Source of the DNA: Bradyrhizobium sp. AZCC 2262
GTDB lineage: Bacteria; Pseudomonadota; Alphaproteobacteria; Rhizobiales; Xanthobacteraceae
Length of the DNA: 64,000 bases
Assembly (NCBI RefSeq): GCF_036924535.1
Contig: NZ_JAZHRT010000001.1
Coordinates: 8,246,001 to 8,310,000 of the forward strand
Reading direction: 5' to 3'
The notes below the pieces were generated by a model. It made no database searches and was not told where the DNA came from. It saw only the letters and a program-made list of their open reading frames with translations. A program made the translations under genes and the position numbers. Below, piece by piece: positions 9,170-17,793 of the stretch (the stretch's first letter is position 1; the number at the start of each line of letters is the position of its first letter).

Positions 9170-10084
9170 TCAGACCTTCAACTCATCCCCCGTCACCCGT
9201 CGATACGCTTCGAGATACCGCTTGCTCGTCGCGTCCACCACGCTGTCGGGCAGCGGCGGGGGCGGGGCGTCGCCGTTCCAGCGGCCGGCGCGGCGCTCGG
9301 CGTCGAGATAGTCGCGCAGCGGCTGCTTGTCGAAGGAGGGCTGCGGCCGGCCGGGCTTGTAGACGTCGGCGGCCCAGAACCGCGAACTGTCAGGGGTCAT
9401 TACCTCGTCGATCAGGATGATGCGGCCGTCGGCAGCCCTTCCAAACTCGAACTTGGTGTCGGCGATGATGATGCCTTGATGGCGGGCGATCCGTTCGCCG
9501 AAATTATAGACCGTGCGCGCCATGCTCTCGAGCTTTTCGGCGACGTCGTTGCCCAAAATCTCACGCACCCGCGCGACCGCGATGTTTTCATCGTGGCCGG
9601 TCTCGGCCTTGGTGGCCGGGCTGAAGATCGGCGCGTCGAGCTTCTCGCTTTCGACCAGGTCGGGCTTGAGTTCTTCCCCGGCGAGCGTGCCCGATGCGGC
9701 ATACTCTTTCCAGGCTGAGCCCGAGATATAGCCGCGGATCACGCATTCGACCGGGAAGACAGTGGTGCGCCGGCACAGCATCGCGCGGCCGAGGATATCG
9801 TCGCGGTGATCTTTCAGCGCCGGCACTTCGCGGATGATTTCGCCGGCATCGGCGCTGATCATGTGATGCGGGACCACGCCTTCGAGCTGGCGGAACCACC
9901 ACGCGCTGATCTGGGTTAGCACCGCTCCCTTCATCGGAATGGTCTCGGCCATCACGACGTCGAACGCGCTGATGCGGTCGGTGGTGAGTAGCAGCACGCG
10001 GTCGTCGCCGACGGCATAGATATCGCGCACCTTGCCACGGCCGATCCGCGGCAGGGGCAAATCGCTGGCGAGCATCGCGTTCAT
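9170..10084 (-). CDS. purC: Phosphoribosylaminoimidazole-succinocarboxamide synthase
   Basis: SAICAR synthetase, which joins CAIR and aspartate with ATP in purine synthesis. The 304-residue length is the longer bacterial/yeast-like form. Visible family motifs include [29 protein letters not shown] in pieces (GKVRDIY near residue 17), the segment [16 protein letters not shown] and [14 protein letters not shown]. The start could be M1 or M4; the Shine-Dalgarno is weak for both. It stands apart from other pur genes, as is common in rhizobia. It shares its strand with the pirin gene upstream and may be co-transcribed with it. Confidence 0.95.
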   Translation of the reverse strand: MNAMLASDLPLPRIGRGKVRDIYAVGDDRVLLLTTDRISAFDVVMAETIPMKGAVLTQISAWWFRQLEGVVPHHMISADAGEIIREVPALKDHRDDILGRAMLCRRTTVFPVECVIRGYISGSAWKEYAASGTLAGEELKPDLVESEKLDAPIFSPATKAETGHDENIAVARVREILGNDVAEKLESMARTVYNFGERIARHQGIIIADTKFEFGRAADGRIILIDEVMTPDSSRFWAADVYKPGRPQPSFDKQPLRDYLDAERRAGRWNGDAPPPPLPDSVVDATSKRYLEAYRRVTGDELKV

Positions 10085-10153
10085 CAGGTCATGCTTTCGG
10101 GCCGGCGTCCTCGCGTTGGCGCGAGGGCGCGAATTGGAAAACGGAGCAATAGC

Positions 10154-11071
10154 TCACTCCGGCAGCGGAATGAACTCGTGTTCCTGCGGAACGGCGGCAA
10201 AACGCCCGGTTTTCCAGTCCTGTTTGGCCTGTTCGATCCGCTCCTTGCTGGAGGAGACGAAATTCCACCAGATATGGCGCGGGCCCTCCAGCGCGTCGCC
10301 GCCCAGAAACATCATCCGCACAGGCCTCACGGCCTTCACGGTGATGCGGTCGCCCGGCCGGAAGATCAGCAGGCGCGGCCCCTCATAGCGCTCGTTCGCG
10401 ATCTCGACCTCGCCGTCGACCAGATAGATCGCGCGCTCCTCATGATCAGGATCGAGCGGGACGCTGGTCCCGGCCTGCGCTGTCACTTCGGTATAGAACC
10501 ACGGCGACACCATGCCGACCGGCGATTTCACGCCGAACGAACTGCCTGCGATGATGCGCGCGGTGAAGCCGCTCTCCTTGACCGTCGGCAGCGCTTCGGC
10601 GGCATAGTGCTGGAACGACGGCGTGATCTCTTCCGACCCCGCTGGCAGCGCGATCCAGCTTTGCAGGCCCAGCATCTTCTGGCCATCGCGCCGCTGCACG
10701 TCGGGCGTGCGCTCGGAATGCGCGATGCCGCGCCCCGCCGTCATCAGGTTCATGGCGCCGGGCTGGATCTCCTGGATGTTGCCCTCGCTGTCGCGGTGCA
10801 TGATCGAGCCGTCGAACAGATAGGTGACGGTGGCAAGGCCGATATGCGGATGCGGACGCACGTCCATGCCCTTGCCGGCGATGAACTGCATCGGTCCGAA
10901 ATGATCGAAGAAGATGAACGGCCCGACCATCTGCCGCTTGCCATGCGGCAGTGCGCGCCGCACCTCAAATCCATCGCCGAGATCGCGGGTGCGCGGCACG
11001 ATGACGAGATCGAGCGCGTCGCAGGTCTTGGGATCGCCAAGCACGGGATCGTTGGAGGGTTGCCAGCTCAT
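10154..11071 (-). CDS. Pirin family protein
   Basis: A 305-residue bicupin of the pirin family, which are iron proteins with dioxygenase (quercetinase-like) or regulatory roles. The iron ligands are seen in PHPHIGLATVTYLFDG and in AHSERTP. The C-terminal half has the Pirin_C pattern GDAL.GPRHIWWNFV. ATG 11071 (MSWQPSNDP) was chosen over the longer frame because the family sequence starts there and GGAG/AGGA lie just upstream. The substrate is not known. It lies 69 nt upstream of purC on the same strand and diverges from the acetyltransferase pseudogene. Confidence 0.9.
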   Translation of the reverse strand: MSWQPSNDPVLGDPKTCDALDLVIVPRTRDLGDGFEVRRALPHGKRQMVGPFIFFDHFGPMQFIAGKGMDVRPHPHIGLATVTYLFDGSIMHRDSEGNIQEIQPGAMNLMTAGRGIAHSERTPDVQRRDGQKMLGLQSWIALPAGSEEITPSFQHYAAEALPTVKESGFTARIIAGSSFGVKSPVGMVSPWFYTEVTAQAGTSVPLDPDHEERAIYLVDGEVEIANERYEGPRLLIFRPGDRITVKAVRPVRMMFLGGDALEGPRHIWWNFVSSSKERIEQAKQDWKTGRFAAVPQEHEFIPLPE

Positions 11072-11153
11072 TTTCCTGCACTCCAAGTTTTGCTGCGAGC
11101 TTAGCATGCATTATAAGATGCGTCCTGCGACGCTCCTCGGAGTATGACAAAAA

Positions 11154-11713
11154 GTGATACCGCCGCTGAAGAAGGGTGCCACGCTGCCGCAGCCGGACTG
11201 GCCGGGGATCGAGACCGAGCGTCTCATCCTCCGGCAATGGCGGGCCTCGGACGTTACTGCGAACACAATGATGCTCGGCGATCCCCTCAGCGCGCGCTTC
11301 ATTACCGCGGACCGCAAGCCTGTGACGGAGCCGATGGTCGGCTGGCGCAACGCTGCGATCATGGCCGGACATTGGGTGCTGCATGGCTTCGGCATGTTCG
11401 TGGTCGAAGAGAAGGCAAGCGGCACGTTCGTCGGACGGGTCGGCCCTTTCTATCCGCCGGTCTGGCCGGGGTTTGAGGTCGGCTGGGGTGTGTGGCAACG
11501 GAATTCCGGGGCAAGGGCTATGCCGTCGAAGCGGCGCGGGCCGCGATCGACTGGTCGTTTGCGACGTTCGAATTGGAGAGGATCATCCACTGCATCGATC
11601 GCGAGAACACGGCCTCTCAAGCCGTAGCGCGGCGGCTTGGCGCGCATCCGGAGGGCGAGACGATGTTACTCGGCCATACCGTTGAATTATGGGTGACGCG
11701 CCGCGATAGATAG
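11154..11713 (+). pseudogene. GNAT N-acetyltransferase, frameshifted
   Basis: A RimJ/RimL-type GNAT acetyltransferase read in two frames. The first part (GTG 11154, IETERLILRQWRASD through GFEVGWGV) continues in another frame from GCA 11495 as ATEFRGKGYAVEAARAAIDWSF, which carries the acetyl-CoA binding motif RGKGYA. The join lies at a TGTGTG run (11489-11494) where one extra TG dinucleotide, or one missing base, breaks the frame. With the break repaired the protein would be about 185 residues, normal for the family. It may be a real pseudogene or a sequencing error. Confidence 0.8.
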
Positions 11714-11797
11714 AAGGGCTAGTCTTCGCAAATTGAATCGCATGGCGACAGGCACTAGATTTCATGAAGCGGATGATCGCGCGAACGGACCGACCTG

Positions 11798-12859
11798 ATG
11801 CTGCTACCCACCCTCGATATCGCATTGCGTGGCGCTACCGTCGCGCTGCTGCTGGTGCTCGCGGCGGCGCTGTTTCGCGGTTTCGGAACGGTGCTTGCCG
11901 GACGGCTCGCAGCCACCTTCGCCTTGGGGTCGGCGGCACATGCCGTAACCTATTCGATCGGCGCGACACCGCCAGTGTCGATCGCGCATGCGCCCGTGAT
12001 CGCGCTGTCGACGGGCAATGTCGTGGTGTTCTGGCTGTTCACGCGTGCGCTGTTCGATGAAACATTCCGGTTGCGTTGGTGGCATGCGTTGCTTTGGGCG
12101 GCGGTCGCAGCTTTCAGTTTCGTCAATTGCATGTGGATAGCGCCGGCATCCGGCGCTCGGCTATCCATCATCGCGATCAATCTGATTGCGCTCGGCTTCA
12201 TCGCGTTGGCCGTTACGCAGACCGTCGCCTCCTGGTCGTCCGATCTGGTCGAACGCCGCCGCAGCGTTCGCGTTTTTATCGTCAGCGCCGCGGCACTCTA
12301 TGGCGGGTTGAATGCGGCTCTCCAGATCGCGATGTCCGGCAGCGGCAGCGCTGCAATCGCCAACACGGTGAATTTGGCTGTCCTGGCCGGTGTGGTGGCC
12401 GCAATCTGCTACGCGATGATGCGCGTCGACGGCGCGGAGCTGTTCCCGGCAGCGCCTGAAGCCCAGGGCGATACAAGCGATGCGGCGGTTATCGAATCCA
12501 GCGCCGCCGATCAGAAGCTGGTCGGTGCGCTGATGCGGCTGATGGGCGACGAGCGCATCTATCGCCACGACAACGTCACCATCGGCACGCTGGCGACCAA
12601 GCTCGGCATTCCCGAATACCGGCTGCGGCGGCTGATCAACCAGCGGCTCGGCTATCGCAATTTCAATGTGTTCCTCAACGAGCACCGGATCGCCGAAGCC
12701 AAGGCGGCGCTCGCCGATCCAAGCCAGGCCGAAGTCCCGGTGATTACGATTGCGATGGATGCCGGCTTCCAGTCGCTGGGTCCCTTCAACCGCGCCTTCA
12801 AGGCCACTACCGGCGTCACGCCGACCGAATACCGTCGGCTCAAGGCCAGCGCGGCTTAG
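11798..12859 (+). CDS. Membrane-anchored AraC family transcriptional regulator
   Basis: A 353-residue protein with six or seven hydrophobic segments in residues 1-215 and a C-terminal AraC-type HTH at about 245-350. The recognition region includes IGTLATKLGIPEYRLRRLINQRLGYRNFNVFLNEHRIAEAKAAL and the second helix-turn-helix TIAMDAGFQSLGPFNRAFKATTGVTPTEYRR, given here as the family consensus FxxLxxFNRAFK. The regulator would act from the inner membrane and may sense a lipid or membrane signal. The target is not evident; the nearest gene is the exported serine hydrolase downstream, 150 nt away on the same strand. Confidence 0.87.
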   Translation: MLLPTLDIALRGATVALLLVLAAALFRGFGTVLAGRLAATFALGSAAHAVTYSIGATPPVSIAHAPVIALSTGNVVVFWLFTRALFDETFRLRWWHALLWAAVAAFSFVNCMWIAPASGARLSIIAINLIALGFIALAVTQTVASWSSDLVERRRSVRVFIVSAAALYGGLNAALQIAMSGSGSAAIANTVNLAVLAGVVAAICYAMMRVDGAELFPAAPEAQGDTSDAAVIESSAADQKLVGALMRLMGDERIYRHDNVTIGTLATKLGIPEYRLRRLINQRLGYRNFNVFLNEHRIAEAKAALADPSQAEVPVITIAMDAGFQSLGPFNRAFKATTGVTPTEYRRLKASAA

Positions 12860-13009
12860 CCTGCATCATATTGGTATCACTGTCGAATTTCAGAATCGAC
12901 GAGCCGTTCGGAGGTTTCGGCCAAGGCGATTTCCAAATCCGGCGAGCCGCTCCATGCGAACTCGCCATGATGCCCGGCACGCGCTGATGCGTCATGCCGG
13001 AGGCTCCCC

Positions 13010-14440
13010 GTGAAACGACGAAATCTCATCATCCTCATCCTCGCCAGTACCACTGCCCTCAGCGCGCTTGCTCTGGCCGCCAGCGCCCGCGACGTGCCAA
13101 AGGTCGCGACCGGCTTCGTCGCCAACGTCGTCTGCACCGAGACCTTCGCCTCCGGCCTCGACCCGGCGCGCGTGTTCGCCGAGACCATGTCGGCCATGCC
13201 GGGCACCGGGCTGATCTCCTGGGCGCTCGACTATCGCGTCGATCGCGTACGCAAGGACGTCACGGTAACGCTGTTCAGCCTGGGCCGGAGCCACGCGGTT
13301 TATCGCGGCGAAGGCCTCGGCTGCTATCTCGATCACGGTGGCGCTGTCGCCGACATTTCGGTGCCGGTATCAGATGCAAAGGCGGCGCTGCTGCCTGATA
13401 TCGCCGGGCCATCCATCGTCGCGCCGCAAACGCCGCAACTGGCGGCCGCGCTCGATCGCGCCTTTGCCGAGCCGGATAAGTCGACGCCGCGCCATACGCG
13501 GGCGATCGTGGTCATGAAGGAGGCCCGCGTTGTTGCCGAGCGTTATGCCGACGGCATCGGGATCGATACGCCGCTACTCGGATTCTCCGCCACCAAATCG
13601 GTGATCTCTGCGCTCGCCGGCATCCTCGTGCGCAAGGGCGCGCTGAAGCTGCACGAGCCGGTGCCGATTGCAGCGTGGCAAGGCGCCGATGATCCAAGGC
13701 GCGCCATCACGCTCGATCATCTGATCCGTCACACCGCGGGGCTCAAGCTCGGTAGCTCGCTGCAGGCGTCGCTGGCCTCCGCGCTGGAGCCGGTCAACCG
13801 GATGAAATTCATGGAATCGGATATGGCCGCCTATGCGGAGAGCATGCCGCTGGAGTCCGCGCCGGGCGCGGCATGGAATTATCACGACGGCAACACCGTG
13901 ATCCTCAGTCACGTGATCCGTCAGGCTTCCGGCGGCAGCGCGTCTAAAATGATGCGCTTCGCGCGGCAGGAATTGTTCGACCCGCTCGGCATGCGCAACG
14001 TCGCGCTTGAATTCGATGCGTCGGGCAATGCGGAAGGGTCGAGCCAGATGCTGGCGAGCGCGCGCGACTGGGCGCGTTTCGGCCAGCTCTATCTCGATGA
14101 CGGCGTTGTTGGTGGGAAGCGCATCCTCCCCGAAGGCTGGGCAAGATACTCTGCGTCGCCGACGCCGAACGCCTGGGTCGGGCAGGGCGCGGGATTCTGG
14201 ACCAATCTCGGCGACAGCTTTGGCGCGAGCTACCGCGCCGAACGCGGCTGGCCGCGCGATGCCTATTTCGCCAAGGGCACGATCGGGCAGTATGTGATTA
14301 TCGTGCCGTCCGAACGGCTGGTGATCGTCCGGCTCGGCCGTTCGCCGAACTGGCCGCCGGAAGCCGACGGCGTGTTCGACCTCGTGCGCGACGTGGTTGG
14401 GGCCACGGGGAGCAAGGGGAAGCTGGCGGGTGCGAATTGA
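13010..14440 (+). CDS. Exported serine hydrolase, beta-lactamase superfamily
   Basis: A 476-residue protein with a signal peptide (KRRNLIILILASTTALSALALAASA). The active-site motif S193-A-T-K196 lies in GFSATKSVISAL, and WNYHDGNTVIL fits the second motif. This set resembles 6-aminohexanoate-dimer hydrolase/EstB-like enzymes more than true beta-lactamases. It would act in the periplasm. An extra region of about 150 residues before the catalytic domain is not recognised. It may be controlled by the AraC regulator just upstream, but this is inferred from position only. Confidence 0.85.
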   Translation: MKRRNLIILILASTTALSALALAASARDVPKVATGFVANVVCTETFASGLDPARVFAETMSAMPGTGLISWALDYRVDRVRKDVTVTLFSLGRSHAVYRGEGLGCYLDHGGAVADISVPVSDAKAALLPDIAGPSIVAPQTPQLAAALDRAFAEPDKSTPRHTRAIVVMKEARVVAERYADGIGIDTPLLGFSATKSVISALAGILVRKGALKLHEPVPIAAWQGADDPRRAITLDHLIRHTAGLKLGSSLQASLASALEPVNRMKFMESDMAAYAESMPLESAPGAAWNYHDGNTVILSHVIRQASGGSASKMMRFARQELFDPLGMRNVALEFDASGNAEGSSQMLASARDWARFGQLYLDDGVVGGKRILPEGWARYSASPTPNAWVGQGAGFWTNLGDSFGASYRAERGWPRDAYFAKGTIGQYVIIVPSERLVIVRLGRSPNWPPEADGVFDLVRDVVGATGSKGKLAGAN

Positions 14441-14464
14441 ACGCGTGATGACGCGGTGTCGCTT

Positions 14465-14593
14465 CTCCCTCGCCCCGCTCTTGCGGGGAGAGGGCGGGGT
14501 GAGGGGCTCCATCCGCGAGCGAGATGTAGTTGATAGACCTATATCCCCTCACCCGGCGCTACGCGCCGACCTCTCCCCGCAAGCGGGGCGAGG
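14465..14593. repeat. Inverted pair of family E repeats with no gene between them
   Basis: Two copies in opposite orientation: 14465-14506 (CTCGCCCCGCTCTTGCGGGG then GGGTGAGGGG) and 14544-14593 (CCCCTCACCCGGCGC then CCGCAAGCGGGGCGAG). They are separated by 37 nt of unrelated sequence. The same family, in the same inverted arrangement, brackets the DUF559 gene at 26488-26977. It lies between the convergent serine hydrolase and MmgE/PrpD genes. Confidence 0.85.
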
Positions 14594-14613
14594 TTGGTCA
14601 GTGCAAGCACCGC

Positions 14614-15984
14614 CTACTGCCGCCCCAACTGCGTGGCCTTCTCGACACGATCGAATCTCTCGAGTGACAAGATCGCGTCGGCGAGCTGATCGGCGCGGCC
14701 GTTCAGCACCGGGCGGGCGAGCGTGAGAAATTTCTGCTGCATCGCCTGCGCGTCCGGGAACGAATTCGGCTCGCCGGAGGGATCGGCATAGAGCCGCTCA
14801 TGCACGCCGTCATCCGTCGTAATTGAAACGCGCGCGCCAAAGGGGTGGGTGCGGCCGATCTCGAGACGGTCGTCCTGCACCACGTCGAACTTGTCGGCCA
14901 GCGCATTGACGGCGGCGTCGCCGAGCCGGTCGTAATCGTCCCAGCCAAAACTGCCCTGATCAAGCGCCAGCGCGCCGGTGAAGAACATCGAGAACTGCCC
15001 GCCGACGATCGAGGTCGGGTGACGTTTGGTGGCGGCGTCGCCGGTCAGCGTGATGCCGTTGCGATGGAGGCCGATCTCGACGCGCTTGATCTGGTCCGGC
15101 GTCAGATTGTGCTCCCGCCGCATCGCGATCAGCGCATCCAGCGCCGCATGGGTATAGCGGCAGCTCGGATACGGCTTCACGCCGATCTTCAGCGTCTCAT
15201 AGGTCCTGCCGAGGCCGGCGACAGCCTTGTCGGGGTGCGCGTCGTCGCTGTAGCCGACGAGGAGGCCATGCTTGCCCTCGACGGATTCGCTCGAACCGAC
15301 AAAGTTGTTGCGCGCCAGCGTGGCGGCGATGACGCCATTCATCGCGGCGGCGCCGACCTGGTAGCGCTTGTTCCAGGCGCCGTTGACCAGAAACTGCAGC
15401 GAGCCCGCGGCCTGGCTGCCGGACACGCCGAAGGCGGATATGATCTGGTCCTTCGACAGCCCGAACAATTTACCCGCCGCCGCCGCGGCGCCATAGGTTC
15501 CCGCCGTCGCGGTCGGATGAAAGCCGCGTGCATAATGCGAGGTCGGATCGAGCGCGTTGCCGAGCCGGCAGCACACTTCATAGCCGGCCACGATCGCGGT
15601 CAGCACGTCGCGCCCCGATGCACCGACCATTTCGCCGACCGCAAATGCCGCCGGCACCACGGGCGCGCTCGGATGCAGCGAGGAATCGGCGTGCGTGTCG
15701 TCGAAATCCAGGGAATGGCCGAGCGCGCCGTTGAGCAGCGCCGCGACCGCGGGCGTCCAGGTTTTGCTGTCGCCGAACACGGTGGACTCGCCCTTGCCGT
15801 CCAGCGCCAGCGCCTCCAACATCCCAAGCAGCGACGCCGTGGACTCCGCATCGCGCCTTGCTCGGATCGTGCTGCCGAGAAAATCCAGCGTCAGCACCTT
15901 GGCGCGCTCCAGGACCTCCGGCGGGATGTCTGCAAATTTCAGGTCGGCGACATAGGCTGCGAGCGTTGCGGTTTCGTTGGCCAT
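14614..15984 (-). CDS. MmgE/PrpD family protein
   Basis: A 456-residue member of the MmgE/PrpD family, which contains 2-methylcitrate dehydratase and related dehydratases/isomerases. Typical segments are LTLDFLGSTIRARRDAES, the histidine-rich GALGHSLDFDDTHADSSLHPSAPV, and GYEVCCRLGNALDPTSHYARGFHPTATAGTYGAAAAAGK, all in the N-terminal helical domain. ATG 15984 (MANETATLAAYV) was chosen because GAGG lies about 9 nt upstream. No methylcitrate-cycle genes are adjacent, so the substrate is open. It diverges from the FUSC gene. Confidence 0.88.
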   Translation of the reverse strand: MANETATLAAYVADLKFADIPPEVLERAKVLTLDFLGSTIRARRDAESTASLLGMLEALALDGKGESTVFGDSKTWTPAVAALLNGALGHSLDFDDTHADSSLHPSAPVVPAAFAVGEMVGASGRDVLTAIVAGYEVCCRLGNALDPTSHYARGFHPTATAGTYGAAAAAGKLFGLSKDQIISAFGVSGSQAAGSLQFLVNGAWNKRYQVGAAAMNGVIAATLARNNFVGSSESVEGKHGLLVGYSDDAHPDKAVAGLGRTYETLKIGVKPYPSCRYTHAALDALIAMRREHNLTPDQIKRVEIGLHRNGITLTGDAATKRHPTSIVGGQFSMFFTGALALDQGSFGWDDYDRLGDAAVNALADKFDVVQDDRLEIGRTHPFGARVSITTDDGVHERLYADPSGEPNSFPDAQAMQQKFLTLARPVLNGRADQLADAILSLERFDRVEKATQLGRQ

Positions 15985-16108
15985 CGTGTTTCCTCGTATT
16001 TGCCGGGCAGGGTAGGCGGGCTGATTTTGGCTTTCAAGCCGCCTTCCGGCCGCGGGCATCAGCTATGCTCGGCGTCGTCTAGCACAGGCGTGGTCTACAG
16101 ATTCCGGA

Positions 16109-17236
16109 ATGCGGCGCATGATGGCCTTCGCAAAACGCATGCTTGGATCGCTCAGCGGCCGAAAGACGCAACTGGCGCTCGCGGTCAGGCTCGCCGCCGC
16201 CGCGGTCGCGGCCTATGCGATCGCCAGAGCGCTGCATCTGATGCTGCCGCTATGGGCGGTGCTGACCTCGCTCATCGTCACCCAGATGAGCGTCGGCCGA
16301 TCGTTGAAGGCAACCCGCGATTACATGCTCGGTACGGTCGGCGGCGCGGTGTATGGCGGGGCCATCGCGGTGCTGATCCCGCATTCTGGCGAAGGCAGCT
16401 TGCTGGCGCTATTGGTGCTGGCGGTTGCGCCGATGGCTTTCATCGGGGCCATCAATCCCAGCCTGAGCACCGCCACGGTGACGGCCGTGATCGTGTTGCT
16501 GGTCCCGGCCATGAACCACGCCAACCCGCTGGATTCTGCGATCGATCGGCTCTTGGAGGTCTCCGTCGGTGCGCTCACCGGGCTCGTGATCTCATTTCTG
16601 GTGTTGCCGTCCCGGGCGGTCAGCCAGATCCGCGTCAGTGCGGCGCAGCTTCTGGAACTGCTGGCTGCCGCCTTCGCCGAACTGCTCGCGGGGCTGACGC
16701 GCGGGCTCGACAACGATGCCCTGCACCGCATCCAGGATGGTATCGGCACGGCGATGGCGAGCCTCCATGCCACCGGCCTCGAAGCCGAGCGCGAGCGCGC
16801 GACGCACCTGTCGTCAGGACCCGATAGCGGCCCATTGCTGCGCACCATCCAGCGCTTGCGCCATGATGTCGTGATGATCGGACGCGCCAGCGTGGTGCCG
16901 CTGCCGGCCAATGCGCAGGCAAGGCTGGCGCGGCCACTGTCCGATGTCAGCAATGCGATCGTCGACTATATGCGCGCGGCGGCTGTGTCCCTGCGGAACG
17001 GCAGCGGCGTCGGGGGCATTCAGCCCGTCGATGCAGCGCTGCAGGCCTATGCCGCCGAAGTCGCCGCGTTGCGGAGCGAGGGCCTGATCCGCGGCGTGCC
17101 GGTCGATGTCGCGGAGCGATTTTTCGCGCTTGGATTTTCACTGGAGCAGATGCGGCAGAACCTGAACGATCTCGACCGTTGCCATGCGGAGTGGTGCGAG
17201 AAGCCTGCCACAACAGCGACCAGCGCGAAGGGCTAG
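16109..17236 (+). CDS. FUSC family protein, aromatic acid exporter-like
   Basis: A 375-residue inner-membrane protein. The first 190 residues have about six hydrophobic helices, including VRLAAAAVAAYAIAR and PLWAVLTSLIVTQMSVGRSLKATRDYMLGTVGGAVYG, the signature of the fusaric-acid resistance/aromatic acid exporter group. The soluble C-terminal half is helical and holds the cytoplasmic domain. It is roughly half the size of full-length FUSC pumps, as in the shorter members of the family. No membrane-fusion or outer-membrane partner is adjacent. The substrate is unknown. Confidence 0.85.
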   Translation: MRRMMAFAKRMLGSLSGRKTQLALAVRLAAAAVAAYAIARALHLMLPLWAVLTSLIVTQMSVGRSLKATRDYMLGTVGGAVYGGAIAVLIPHSGEGSLLALLVLAVAPMAFIGAINPSLSTATVTAVIVLLVPAMNHANPLDSAIDRLLEVSVGALTGLVISFLVLPSRAVSQIRVSAAQLLELLAAAFAELLAGLTRGLDNDALHRIQDGIGTAMASLHATGLEAERERATHLSSGPDSGPLLRTIQRLRHDVVMIGRASVVPLPANAQARLARPLSDVSNAIVDYMRAAAVSLRNGSGVGGIQPVDAALQAYAAEVAALRSEGLIRGVPVDVAERFFALGFSLEQMRQNLNDLDRCHAEWCEKPATTATSAKG

Positions 17237-17319
17237 CCGATCCAGGTAGCGAGCAAGCACAGGATCGCTGTATCGCGCTGCGCGTCCGGATTGCGCTAAC
17301 GGAGCTTCCTGCCAGCGCC

Positions 17320-17793
17320 TCAGGTCGCCACCTGACGCAGCAGGGCCGGCACGATCCGCCGGTGAAACGGCATGATGGTCGCGAGATAGGTCCGGCCGAA
17401 CCAATTGTGCGTCTTGACCAGCGTCGTCGCGGTGACCTGCCTGACGCCGCCGGGCGCCGTTACGTCAATCACGACACGAAAATTCAGGTGGCGGTCGTTG
17501 AAGCCGGCGATAAGGCGACCTGGCGTTTCACTCACAACCGGAAATATTCCGATCATGTCTCTGGGCGGAACCAGACCCGCGCCCGACGTCCTCAGCCCCA
17601 GCGGCGCCACCAGCAGATTGCGCAATGATACCAGCGCCTCGGCCCATCGCGGCTGACGCGCCATCATGCGTTCAGCGGCGCGCCGCGCGTCGAGATCACG
17701 ATCCTCGATTTCGATTTGGAAGGCGTCGGCGAAGTGTGCGCCGGCGAGCAGCGCATCGGTATCGACGGAGGGGGTGATCTCGCGGACTTTCAT
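17320..17793 (-). CDS. DUF2867 domain-containing protein
   Basis: A 157-residue protein matching the DUF2867 pattern: an N-terminal DAFQIEIEDRDLDARRAAERM, the middle IGIFPVVSETPGRLIAGFNDRHLNFRVV (residues about 85-110), and a C-terminal THNWFGRTYLATIMPFHRRIVPALL. The function of this domain is not established; it resembles the SRPBCC/START-like fold. The start overlaps the stop of the MATE gene by ATGA (17790-17793), so the two are translated as a coupled pair. No signal peptide. Confidence 0.85.
   Translation of the reverse strand: MKVREITPSVDTDALLAGAHFADAFQIEIEDRDLDARRAAERMMARQPRWAEALVSLRNLLVAPLGLRTSGAGLVPPRDMIGIFPVVSETPGRLIAGFNDRHLNFRVVIDVTAPGGVRQVTATTLVKTHNWFGRTYLATIMPFHRRIVPALLRQVAT

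Noticed and set aside
14845..16827. A 660-residue open frame on the plus strand
   Set aside because: It is opposite the MmgE/PrpD gene and then out of frame through the FUSC gene; the amino-acid content is that of a shadow frame.
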